Shown here one piece after another: positions 12,521 to 24,700 of a stretch of DNA of 64,000 nt; position 1 is the stretch's first letter; every line of letters starts with the position of its first letter. The stretch spans positions 4,712,001 through 4,776,000 of the forward strand of contig JAKZAN010000004.1 of the NCBI GenBank assembly GCA_023053545.1, read 5' to 3'. The translations under genes and the position numbers were made by a program. The notes under the pieces were generated by a model. The model was not told the DNA's origin and ran no database searches. It saw only the letters and a program-made list of their open reading frames with translations. The stretch is from Lepidurus packardi (Eukaryota > Arthropoda > Branchiopoda > Notostraca > Triopsidae).

Positions 12521-15500
12521 ATGGCCGATTCGTCCGAAATGGATCAAACGCCTGAAATAGATGATGTGACCGACGCAGAGGCTCCGCCTCTTCCCTTGAG
12601 GGCGGGCGATTTGTCGCCCGATATCTCAGAGTTTGATGAATTACCTCCATTTCCGCTAGCTCCGTTTCTCCCTACGGCTACCGACAGCATAACCCAGCCA
12701 CCTGAAAGTAATTTCCGTTCATTAATAACGTAATTTGGGATATTTTATCCCCCCCACCTTAAAAGAAACTAAAACAATAAAATTACCCGCTCAACATTTT
12801 CCATCTTTCAAAAGGTGCTGCAACCATGGCAGGGTGGCCTTTTCCTCGCTTGCATACCATGCCTCAAAATATCCATTCCGTATTTATGTCCCAGACGCCT
12901 TTGACCGTCAAGATTACAAGCTTTGAGCGGACAATTGGGAATACCAGAACGACCTATTTACTCAGTCCATTCCTGTAAGAAAATGTACATAATTTATAAT
13001 GATTAACAGGGCGAATCAATGCAAATCTGTGCAGTTAAGTGCCGTTTAAATCATTTGAGGATGTTTCATTTGCGAAAATTTTAAGTACAAATTTATGGAA
13101 TATAATTTTTTTTTTATTGAGTAGGTATACGATCTCGGTGGAACATGGGTGTTTCCAATGGACTATACGGAGAAGATATAAGCATTTTCAACACTTGCAT
13201 CAGCAATTGAGCCTCTTTCGGTAATGCAAATAAAGAGATAATTGAAGTAAAAAGAGTTTGCGTTCCGAGTTTTGAAAGTGTACCATGTAAAACTCATTAA
13301 GGAGAAAACAGTTGGGGAAGCACTAGTAAGGCTAGTAATGTTCATTGCCTGACAATTTCCTTCATATTTCTGCAGAGCAAGTTTGGCTATTCCCTTGCCT
13401 TCCAAGACTCATCGAGAGATGCGATTCAGCATGAAAACTTTGGCCAAACGTCGAGACAAGGATCCAGATACTTTCGACATTCCCAGGTACAGGCATTTTC
13501 AAAGATTGTGGGTCATTAACTAACCGAAAAGGCCTCTAAAATTTTGATTTCGTGTTTTTTTGTTAGAAGTTATAATTTTAATGTCTTGTTTCGTGGTTTA
13601 ATTCGACTCTTATGGAAGTATTTAGTTCCCCTTTTGCGTTCCCTAATTTTCCGTTTTATTTTTTCATTAATTCCTTGGGCGTGGATCTTTGGGGTGTTTT
13701 GTTGCCGAAAAAAATAAAATAAAATTTTTTGGTGGGGGGCCGAAAAAACGACTGAAATTAAAGATTTCCCAAACGCCCAGAAGGCCTCGTTCCCCTTGAT
13801 TTAATGGAAGATCGCATGCGACAACTCGAGTCTTATTTGCAGGCTGTGCTGCGTCATGAATTGTACCGTCGACATCATGAAACGGTATTACCATTATTGT
13901 AACAATAGCTTCGCGTTTTTCCTTCCAAGATTTTTCGCAAATTGATGGTTTTGCTAAGGTTAATTGCTTGGATTTTTCTCTTTCTTCGGGCAGCTGGGAT
14001 GATCTTTTGGGGAAAGGAGATTTCCATTTTTCTTATGTTTTTTTGGGGTGGGGGAAGAAAGGCAAAGGCGTTTGCTTTTGGTACTTTTTAAACTTGGATG
14101 CAATTAAGCAGCGAGGTGATGGATAAACGTCTCAATTTCTGCCAATCTTGCTAATAGTCTCTACGCTTAGAAGAAAATGTCGGTGGGTTTTTATAGTGGT
14201 TTTTATTTTTGTGTTATTGACTTTTGGGATTTGGTTTTGTGCCGGATTTTATGTAGCTACAATTCCTGGAAGTGAGCCCTATATCGTTTATTGGAGAGCT
14301 GGGCGGGAAAACCAAAGAAGGAATGGTTTCTAAACGCGCTGGGGATGAACAAACCGGATTCTGCATCTTGGATTCTCCCTCTGGATGCTGCAGCTTGAGT
14401 CTGACCCAGTGGTGAGTTGCTACTTACTTTTTTTAAAATTCAGATTTGAGTTTTCGGAAGAAACTTAAATCGGAGTTTTCTTAGATTTTCGGGATTGCTG
14501 GAAAATTTACGAGTCTTCTAAAACTTTTGAATTTTGCTTTTTAATACTTTTATAACACATTTAACAAAAATTTGGTTCCGCTTTTTAGCATTTCTGAAAT
14601 TTTTTCGTTTGTTAGAAAATTTCAGAACTTACGTTTCAAATTTTGAGGTCTTCAAAGTTTCAATTATACCAGAACTTTTTTTTAAAGATACACATTTTAT
14701 TGACATTATTTATTAATAATCTTAGTTCTTAATAATTAAATATTAATTCTAAATCTTTATTATCATTTTTCTTAGCATTGTACATGTTTAGTCAAAAGTT
14801 GTTTATGGCTTGAGGATGAAAACTAGTGATTTACTCTTGATTAGTATGCCCTTAATTTTCTTGTTGATTCTGTTGTAGTTGTATACCAATTTGTGGGCCG
14901 AGTTGTTCGCGTTGGATGGAGCGTTGGCTATTTATCAAGGATACTTGGCTGGGCTACCTCCATCCGCAAAAGAATCAACTCCGTTGCGTCCTCTTGATGG
15001 ATCACGAGTTTCGAGTATCATCTGGTTTGACAGCGACTGGCGTTCGTCACGGAGTTCTCGTGGCCAATTCCTCTCGCCGATTACTGTTCCAGGCTCCAAC
15101 GCGGCGACAAGCCAAGGAATGGTTGGCGGCTATTCAGCATGTGGCCACAACTACTGGTAAGAATGAACCGTCTGAACCTTATAAAAAGGAAAAAAATAAA
15201 CAAGTCAGTATAGATCTTGTTCCCTTTCCATTTTGCCAGCGTTTGAGCTAGTTGAGCCTCATCCAAGAGGATCTTTCGCTCCACTTCGAAATGCCACCCA
15301 AGCGACATGGTTCGTAGATGGTTCGTCTTACATGGAAGCAGTAGCTACTGCACTGGAGATGGCACAGGAGGAGATTTTCATCGCAGATTGGTGGCTCAGT
15401 CCTGAAATTTACATGAAAAGACCCATTATTGAAGGCGACAAGTGGCGCTTGGACCGGATTCTCAGACGCAAAGCGGTAATTTCCGTTAAGTTGGAGATTT

Positions 15501-18500
15501 TTTTTTAGCAACTTAATAAAATTACTCCCAAACTAGCTTCATTTTGAGCCATCGCTAAGAATTTCAATCGATTTATCCTAGAATTACATTTGAATACTTA
15601 AATATTCAAGGAAATATTGAGAACTTTTGAAAGAATATCGAATTGGAATCCCTCAAAAAAGCTCATCTTGTAATTCCCAGACAGTTATTGGGACAAGATA
15701 CTAGCGCGCGAGAAAAGCTCGAGTGTTTCGCTTTGCATTTTGCATCGATTTTTGTATACTTATGTAAATCTAAAACCTTTCTCCCCCATTTTCCTTTACC
15801 CCAGGAGGCGGGCGTACGTGTGTACGTGCTGTTGTACAAAGAAGTGGAGCTGGCTTTGGGTATCAAGAGTATGCACAGCAAACAGCAATTGGCTAAACAA
15901 CATCCTAATATTAAAGTAAAAGTCCTTTCTTGCCTCTACCAACACAATAAAAAATGATAAAAACACGAAGTAATACAAAATTGCCTATTTCTTTTTAGGT
16001 GTTGAGGCACCCAGATCACGTAGCTGGTGGAATACTGTTTTGGGCCCATCACGAGAAATTGGTAGTGGTGGATCAAACCTATGCTTTCCAAGGCGGAATC
16101 GATTTGTGTTATGGGCGTTGGGATGACCATAAACACCGGTACAAATGATCAATAATTAGAATTAGAAAACTAGACAAAAATTGGACTCTTAAATCATAAT
16201 TCTTAATTTCAGAATTTCTTTTTTAAAGATTTTCCTTTCAATGAATTTCCTATTTCTAGACCATTAATTTGAATTTATTGTTTAATACTTAATTCGTGAT
16301 AAATAATAATAATTTAATTATTTTTATGAGAAATTCTTATTATTATTACGTCATTTGAATGCATTGCTGGTTTTTATCCTTGGCGTTTTATATTAGATTG
16401 GTAGATACAGGAAGTGTATCTAAACCTGGCGCAGTACGTCATATAATTTCCAGTCATAGTGTGGGACAAAATGTGCCTTCGTTTTTGTTGGAATTGGTCA
16501 AGTCTGCACAAGGCGTGTCTTTGTCGGCTGTTGCTGCAGGAGAAGTGGCTGCCATGAATAAGTAAGACTTTTCTTCGGTTGTTCGGGGAAAGATTTAGGA
16601 CAGAAGCTGATTTGGGGATAATTTTTCACAGGCAGGTAGATGGAGCTGAAAATGGAAGCAATCCAGTGGCTATTCTGGTGGAATTGCCTGAAGAAGATGA
16701 GATAGAAGGCGAAGATACGATTGACGGCGAGTTTGTTAAAGGCGACACGCCTCCAATGAGTCGCCGAGCTACTGTCTTGGCCCGTGTCAAGGGTTATAGC
16801 CAAGGACTGATGGGAAGATGGCATAGATCCACGAGCTATGATTTAGATAGAGAAAAAGAGGAGCTCCAAGTGGATGAAAAACCTCCAGAAGAAGCTCCTG
16901 AATGTGACGATGTCGTAGACACAGCTGTAGATATCAAGTAAAATGAGTATTTCTTTATGCTCATATTTATTGGAATAATTTTTTTAAAGTTGGACAAATC
17001 TTTGAAGTTTAAGGAAAATGTGGGGTAAGTCTTGTATAACTTGTTATTGTCAGGAAAATTTTGGTGAGCGACCTGAAACGGGCACCGAAAGAGACTGAAG
17101 AGGCTATTGCCGTCTATACTGGGTCTACCAAACTCTGGATTGGGAAGGATTATACCAATTTTATCGTCAAAGACTTTTCCAATTTGGATAAACCCTTCCA
17201 AGGTTTAAATTTTCTGCCTTTTTTTTTTACTGAAAGGAAGAATTTGAAGATTAATGGATTTTTAATTGTTTTAGATTCGGTGGATCGAAATAATATTCCC
17301 AGAATGCCGTGGCACGATATTGGCAGTTTGGTGTATGGGCATGCAGCTAGAGATCTATCTAGGCATTTCATCCAACGTTGGAATGCGACTAAAGTAATTT
17401 TCCTTAAAATTAACCTTAAGGCTCCCATATTAGCTTATTGATGTGAAACAGTCATAGATGGCACTGATGTTTGTTAATGTTTTGCAAAAGCCTTGCGTAA
17501 CAATGTAAGAAAAAGAATAGGCAATTGCCGGCAAATTTTTTTCGCTCATTTTGCTTCTGAAAAGTATAGTGTGCTTTATTTTTCATCAATAGCTGGTATG
17601 ACGCCCCCGTTCTCCCGACACGCTTGCAATCTCCTTGACATGGATGCTGCTAAGCCTAAAGCTGGAGGGGGTCATACTAGCTTTTCATAAAAAATAAAGT
17701 GTTTGCATTCTTGGTCACCAGCACTTTCTTTGTTTTGATCTTTTGATCAGGGAAGAGGGCTTAACTTCGCTATGAAGGAGCGTTTAATTGACTGACCTGC
17801 TCCTTTAATTAACTGGGGAGTTTAGAAGCGACAACATGTTGAGACAACGTGTTCGGACAACTTGTTGAGACCTAAGGGTAGGCTACTATGCTTAGGTTGG
17901 GAAATTCCTTCTAAACTCCCCAGTCAATTAACTGAGCAGGTTACTTAATTGAATGACCTGATCCTTTAATGTTCGTGTTGAGAACTCTACCTAAGTGTTG
18001 AAGTAGGCCTAGATAGGATTGGTGTAACCAACGGAACAGCAAGGTGATTGGTCAATTTGCAAACCGTGTAGCGATCATGTAGCATGATAGCAACAAGTTC
18101 GTTACTGCCTCTGATATTCTGGTCTTTTACTTTTACTTCAGACTGAAAAAGTCCGTGTAAAACCTCTCCATTGGAAGATACCCGTGGTATCCTAATGTGT
18201 AAACCTATATACTTATCCCAGATCACCTACGCTTTACTTCAATAAATCCTAAGTCAGTTAGTGTAGTGAACGTTAGAGATTGAATTGAGGATTGGTTTGT
18301 GTTTGGAAGTTAAGTTTAGTAAGCACGAGTTTAATTTGTTTTCTTATTTCTTTAGACAGAGAAAGTGAAGGAAGATGATTCGTATCCATTCCTCGTGCCC
18401 AAATCGTATTCCACTGCCCACGAGTTCCATCCCTTACCAGATTTGCAATCGACACGAGTTCAGTGTCAAGTAAAAACGAACTCAGCTGTTGTTTTTCTGT

Positions 18501-20414
18501 TTCTTTCATTTGTATTGATGTTTTTTTTTGTTCTTCACTTCAAGGCTCTCCGAAGTGCTTCTCAATGGAGTGCCAAGCTTAGACCCAGTCATAGTGAAGA
18601 TAGTATCCAACGCGCGTACATCCAAGCCATTAAGGAAGCTCAGCATTACATTTACATCGAGAACCAGTTCTTCATTACCCTAGCGGGCTCTTCTTCCGGT
18701 GACGACGTCAATAACTCTATTGGCAGAACTCTCAAAAATCGGATTATCCAAGCTCACAAGTATATAACAATAAGCCATTTAAATGTTTTACTTTTTATTA
18801 AATAATTGCAATTTATTTTTCGTTTTTGATAACGTTGAAAAGGGAAGGCAAACGTTTCCGGGTATATGTCATGATGCCATTGTTGCCCGGATTTGAAGGT
18901 CAATTTGGTACGAACAAAGGAACAGCTATCCAAGCCATCACGCACTGGAACTACGCTTCTATCTGCCGGTAACGGTTTTCTGTTTTCTTTTTGGACAGTT
19001 TCTTAATTCCTTTTTTTATTCTTCTGCGTCTTCTAGCGGACAGAAATCGCTGATGCAGCAATTGAGGGACGAGAACATCGAAGCGTCGCAGTACATCTCG
19101 TTCTATGGCTTACGGAAACACGCGGAATTGCACGGACAGTTGGTTACCGAGCTCATTTACGTTCATTCCAAGTTGATGATCGTGGACGACCGAGTTGTGA
19201 TTTGCGGCTCGGCCAATGTTAACGACCGCAGTTTGGTTGGCGGTCGTGATTCCGAATTGGCTCTTCGCCTTGAAGTAATTATAATTACTTATTGAGCTGA
19301 TTGAGTTTAATTTTTAATCTTAAAAGGATGAAGAATTTGAGGAATCTGTGATGGACAGCCAGAAATACGATTCGGGCAAGTTTGCGGGTTCCTTAAGAAG
19401 GTTTCTGTTTAAGGAACATTTGGGATTGTTGGAATGTGAACCTTCCAATGTTATTGACATTGTTGATCCAGTTTGTGACGCTTTTTATAAAGGATTATGG
19501 ATGCGAATTGCGTCACGCAATACTTCTACCTTTGAAAAAGTGAGTTTGATAGGGAATTCTAAAATTTTCCCGCTTTTAGGTGTTAAAGCCTTGATCATAT
19601 TTAAGACTGATCATTTCGCCTGTTCGGTTGCTTTAATTGAGCGTAATTCGTACGTCGATTACTCATGTCACTACTTTTGCCATTTATGATCAGTATTTCC
19701 TTCTTACTTGTATTTGTGTGTCCGTTACTACTACTGGTAAAATTATTTTAATTAGTTGTTATGGGATAGTACTTAGTAATTTGATTAAATTATTCTAGTT
19801 TACTTTAGATTTTCGTAATGAGTTTTTCTTAAAACACTATTTCTTCCAACTATTATTATGCCCCATAATTGGATATTAGTATGTATAATTAGTGTAATTA
19901 AACTTCGGAAATTATTGTAATTAACTTTATTTTGAAAATAATTAATTATTTCCTCGGAAGTACTATGTATAATTGTTTCTTACAAAACATTTTCGTGGAA
20001 GCTTTAGTTTGCTCTTTTATGAAAAGTACTTTAGTTATTTTTAATTAATGTATGTAAATAATACTGATTAACTTCTATAAATTATAAGAGTTTTTCGGAA
20101 TAACTTAGCCTTTTTTATAGGTTTTCAAATGTCTTCCTACCGATGCAGTGCAATCTTTCGCGGATCTAAAAACGTACCAATCAGGTTTACCTTTAGCGAC
20201 CACGGATATTAAAACTTCAAAGCAAATGTTGACGAATGTTCAAGTAATCTTAAAATTCTTATAAATTATAAAAATATATAATTTTTTGTTCGTTTTCTTT
20301 TTTTCCCCATAGGGACACTTGGTGTTTCTTCCATTGTATTTTCTTTGCAAGGAAAACCTTACTCCAGCTGCCGGGACAGCTGAATCGCTCATGCCCACGT
20401 CATTGTGGACTTGA
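12521..20414 (+). CDS. Pld: Phospholipase D (PX-PH-HKD-HKD type)
   Basis: This enzyme hydrolyses phosphatidylcholine to phosphatidic acid and choline at membranes. The 21 coding exons are 12521-12707, 12815-12974, 13125-13220, 13376-13486, 13764-13884, 14257-14411, 14879-15156, 15240-15475, 15805-15915, 15999-16138, 16397-16561, 16632-16937, 17054-17202, 17275-17393, 18356-18469, 18545-18759, 18843-18968, 19037-19274, 19327-19539, 20121-20243 and 20313-20414. They give 1154 residues, within the size range of animal PLD1/2. A PX domain (about 85-195, containing [17 protein letters not shown]) is followed by a PH domain (about 250-370). The first HKD motif HEKLVVVD is at 503-510 and the second, HSKLMIVD, at 973-980. 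The IENQFF block is present and the protein ends in the family's terminal WT. The start ATG lies 10 bases after a splice acceptor, so the 5' UTR is spliced. The segment at about 590-700, with an acidic KK/EE stretch, is a loop region between the HKD halves. All catalytic residues are intact. Confidence 0.95.
17784..17952. mobile_element. Small inverted-repeat element (MITE-like) in a Pld intron
   Basis: This lies in the largest mid-gene Pld intron (17394-18355). The left arm 17784-17828 and right arm 17908-17952 are 45 bases each and inverted, with about three quarters identity. The inner 17 bases, ACTGGGGAGTTTAGAAG, match exactly apart from one base. About 79 bases lie between them. A related piece lies at 53725-53832. 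There is no coding sequence. The superfamily is unknown because clear target duplications could not be set. Confidence 0.6.
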
Positions 20415-21725
20415 GGAAAGAAGTTTCTTTTTATTGAGTTCTTCGAGGGCCACTCACTCAAACAACTCAAAAAATCCTTAATTACATCACATCTTACCTC
20501 GTTGCACTCCTTGTTACCTAATCTGGTTTTCCTACAAATATATTGGTCTTCCAGCACGGTAGTGTCGTAGAAAGAAAGAAAAAAACACGTTAGTCATTGT
20601 TGGGGGATCCGCAAATGATCCCAGAGCTATTAACTCGACGAAGAAAAAGAAAGATGTTGCGATATTCCTGAGGTTTATTTCAATGAAAATTCCGTGACAA
20701 AGTTTGTAGTTTCGAAAGAGGCTGTATAACCCTTTCCAGATTGAGGCATCGTAAAAAAAACCTTTGCCTTATCTTTTCGTTCCTTTTCTATTCCTTTTTC
20801 CCATTGCACTTATGTAAAAGTTTTACAGGAATATAAAAACGGCAAATAGACTCCACCTTTGAAACCTGACTCGACACAGCTTTCTTGTCCATTTCTTGCA
20901 AAATTTCTTGCAAAACCTGGGCCTCCTTCACTGGCAGGATTATGGTTGCGCAAGCGTTCATATTGTCTCAGTTAACTCATTAAGCATTTTCTAGGGTGGA
21001 TTAAGAAGGTAATTTAAATCGATCAGGCGACTTTGATCACGTCACAGATTTCCAAATTAAACTGATTCATTTCGTACTTACTAAGCCTCCAATGACCCTA
21101 GAAACTTCCATAAACAGGACATTTTATGACGTCACAGAAGTTGAAGCATCTTGCATGAAAGTCCTCTCGATAACACCCTTGAACTAGGCTCTACCCTGTC
21201 CTTGCTTCCCCTGCGTTAAAAGGGTGGAGCTTCGTTGAATTCGCCCCCCTTAGGGCTCTAGTCTTCTCTTTCCCTTTATTATGAAGTCTCTAGCGGGGGG
21301 AAAACGTATTCTGGTTCGGTGGCCTGCTTCCTTGTCTTGCAGTCCAGTTTTCCCCCTTTGCTGGTTACGTGCTCGCTAAAAGACCCACGCGAACTTGCTT
21401 TTTTCACCATCGTACGTAAAACCCTACTTCCGTTCCTTCTTGTTCTATTTTTTTTTTCTGGGGTATAGAACATAAACATCCCGTGTTTGTATTCCTACGA
21501 TCCGCTAGAAATTGAGTCTAGTGTGAGCCAAAACAAAATAGTAGTGTCCAAGAATGAAAATAGGCCATTGAGGATGCGAGGGTGAAGTTACGACCTCCAG
21601 TGCGCCTGCTCAGTTAGACGCCGCCTACCGGTAACGCTCGCTCAACTGAGACTCAGCAGGCTTGTTACGTGCGGGGCTGGCCGTCGAACGTTTGTGTCGG
21701 GAGCCATCCGACATTGTGTTCCAAG
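20415..21725. other. Pld 3' flank and Jing 5' region
   Basis: No coding region is supported. It holds the 3' UTR of Pld and the presumed promoter and 5' UTR of the next gene on the same strand. A CRE octamer TGACGTCA lies at 21127-21134, with a related CACGTCACAG at about 21043. GC content rises from about 21590 toward the Jing start codon, as expected for a 5' UTR. Confidence 0.5.
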
Positions 21726-24700
21726 ATGGCCGAGGCGGCGAGAGGCCACGCGTGTGGGGCACCGTCTTCGGGTCCGCAAAACAGTAGTGATTGTGGACGT
21801 AATGTGAGGCAATTTGCAGGAGGTGTCCATGAACCTGTCTTGAATGAATGTGTGCGAGTGGAAGCGTGTCAATTAAACAACAAGGTGTGTCCAGCCGCGG
21901 TTCATCCTCACGGTTCGACGACGACTACTAGTGCTCGGGCCGTGGCGTCTCTCCTCCACCTTAACCTTAACCACAAGCATCGTCAGGATATTGTTAAGCA
22001 GGCGAGTGGCTCTGCCGAGTCTAATCAATCTGTGACACTTTTGACATCTTTTAGCTCAGGATTAGCCAGTCTAAGCTTAGCAGGCCCCAAGCAGAGCGCC
22101 GGAGTATTGTTGCGGGACCTGAAGGCGACAGACATGCCCCAGAATGAGAGCAACAACACGAAGGTCGCGGCCACCGGATCTGGCCTTTGTTGTAGTGGTG
22201 CTAGAGTGGTGGGAGCCATCGATGAGGATGATAGCCCAACGCTGGGCTCGGAACATGAACACGAACGTGAACAAGAACAGGAAGACGAGCCGGACTTGGG
22301 ACTAGGACTCGGACTCGAAGAAGAAGGCCTTTGTTCCAGCCATAGCCGCCACAGTCACGATGACATGAATTGCAGCATCCGCACAGGAGACGACAACGAC
22401 AAGAAAAGACGGAGAACTGATCGTTATGATAGCTCGGAGAGCTCAGACAGGTATAAAACACATTTTAGAGCTTTTTGGGCTTACAACTTGCCTCTTTTTG
22501 GAATCTCTCTTGTCGCCAGAGCCTCACGAAAATCTCTTTCGTGAGACTGAGAAAGCGAGAGATTGATCTAAAAGAGAATAACAAGGACCACAAGTCGAGT
22601 ATTGTTAATTCAGGTCCAAGAATGGAAGTAGAAACCAAAACCAATTTGGAAACTAAGATTGAGAGAAAGACACGAGAAGCAAAGCTTTAGGCTTATTTCG
22701 TTGTTCCGTTGAAAAATATACATGGTTGACTCTTAAAAACTTGCATTGTTCCTCCCCTAAAATCCCTTTAGTTTCAAAGCTTGCCTAGGAGTAGAAAGAG
22801 GTTGGGAGATTTCATTGTTGAGGGCACATTTGTTGAGTCTGGTCGTTTTCGTTGTTGATGACGTCTACTGAGCTTTTTCCAAACCGTCGAACTTCATCAT
22901 GTCCTGCGCGTTTGCCTTCCACAATCTCAAATTCCTTGCTACAATCAGCAAAATAGCACATTTCTCCTACTTTTTTTCCACAGTTTGTTTTTTTCTTTAC
23001 GACGGCTCGCAGGTTTCGTTGCCAAGGTCGTTTTTCCTTCGCCCTTCTCCTTTTTACTACGCGTTTAACTCCTTAGTCGTGTTTTATCCAGCATTGATTT
23101 TTAAGCTCCTGGGATTCTCTCATCCCTTGTCATTTACCTTTAGCGTCATTCTGTCCCAACACACTTGAAAACGAAGCCAAATCGTGTTGGAGAATTTTCT
23201 AAGTCTATTTTTGGGGCTTACGGGTGAAAGGGGGGAGAGAGTTAGAGGTCAGTGAAGCTTTTTACATTTCATGGCCTTTGACCCCGAAAAGCTCTTTTGC
23301 TTTGCATTTCCTCCATTTCTTGACCCAGAACGGCCTTAAACTCGACGGGGGCGGAGCTTACAAATTCCGGAATTCCAAGAGGGGCAAGTGCAACGTTTTC
23401 TTTCCGCCATTTGGGCCTGTCTAGACACAAAAAGTCGGGTTTTCGCAAGAAAAAGACGGTTAATTAGTCCGGTACAAAAGAGAAAAAGAAACCTGCAACT
23501 CATTCTCCTTCACGAATCGTTTTACAGCCAGGAAAAGATTCTCCGAAACAAGAGCCTGCTGCGGCCTCTCGTTCTCTCTGGCCTCTCGTTCTCTCACTTT
23601 TGTACAGTCCAACCTCCTATCAAAAGGATTGTGGACGGAAGAAAAATCCTGTTGTTCACCGATCGCTCTGATTCATGACATGTAAGGGAAATCAGAGGAC
23701 GTCATTATGTCCTATACAAGTGTATTACGTGCGGGGGCATAACAGGTTCTCATAAGGGGGAGAGGGGTTAGAAATTATGCAAATTATGGTAAAAAAAAAC
23801 ATCTCCCGCTACCCCCTTGTTGGGGAGGTTGGGTCGGAAGTCGGGGGGTCTGTGGGATGTCCACTTTCATTTGTTATTTATTTTAGCTCAACAGACGTTG
23901 AAAAGACTGGGTTTTTAATTTTAAAACACGGGGAAGCTCCAAACGATCAAAGTCTGTGGGATCCTCGCTCTCTAACCTCCTTTACTCCCATTTTTTTGTG
24001 GGGGGGGGGGTTAGGGTGAGCCTAGCTCTCTCCCCCATGGGTTTATAAAAGCGTACGAAACAGAGATCAATATTGCCTATACAACACCCCTCGTTTTTCC
24101 CTAGGAAACGTAAGGGAACACACAGTGCTGTATTCATGTATGTGTGTGCATCATGTACCCAACCCCCCTTACCCCCCACCCTCCGACAAAGCTATAATAG
24201 AGATTCATCCAGCGCGTCCCCCCTGTGCCTTTGGCTTCGTATTCCGATTGGGACGTCCCTCTGAGCATTGGAAGAGAGAAAAGAGAAAGAAAGAGAGGGA
24301 GATAAAAACTGCCTCCTCAATTCTTCTTTTTATTCGTTAACTTTCGTTCTGTACTTGCATTTGGCGAATGTGAGTGTAAAATGAAAGCTAACACCTCTCT
24401 AAAAATTGCAAACTAGGAGGCAGACGGGGGAGGGGTGTGAGAGGGTGCCTGTTTACTGTTGCGTATGTAGTGAGCACGTTAACGTGCACATTGAACCCCT
24501 TTTTCAGTCCCAAAGTCCAGGTGTGCACTGTTGTTTGGATATCTTTTGCCTTGGAATAGAGAAATTTTCAGAGGGGTGGGGATGTTATGGGTGTTTAGCC
24601 TTGGAGTCCTCAGGGGTTTTGGAAACATTGGATCTGGGGTAAACATGGAGGCCGACATTGTTGGAATTTTCGTGCAGGTTTCATTTATCATTTTGTAACT

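Noticed and set aside
17953-18355. Possible solo long terminal repeat in the Pld intron
   Set aside because: I could not find matching ends, a target duplication or any retroelement coding sequence, so I do not call one.
21669-21725. Extended N-terminus of Jing upstream of the ATG at 21726
   Set aside because: The frame is open upstream but contains no ATG, so the longer form would need a non-AUG start.
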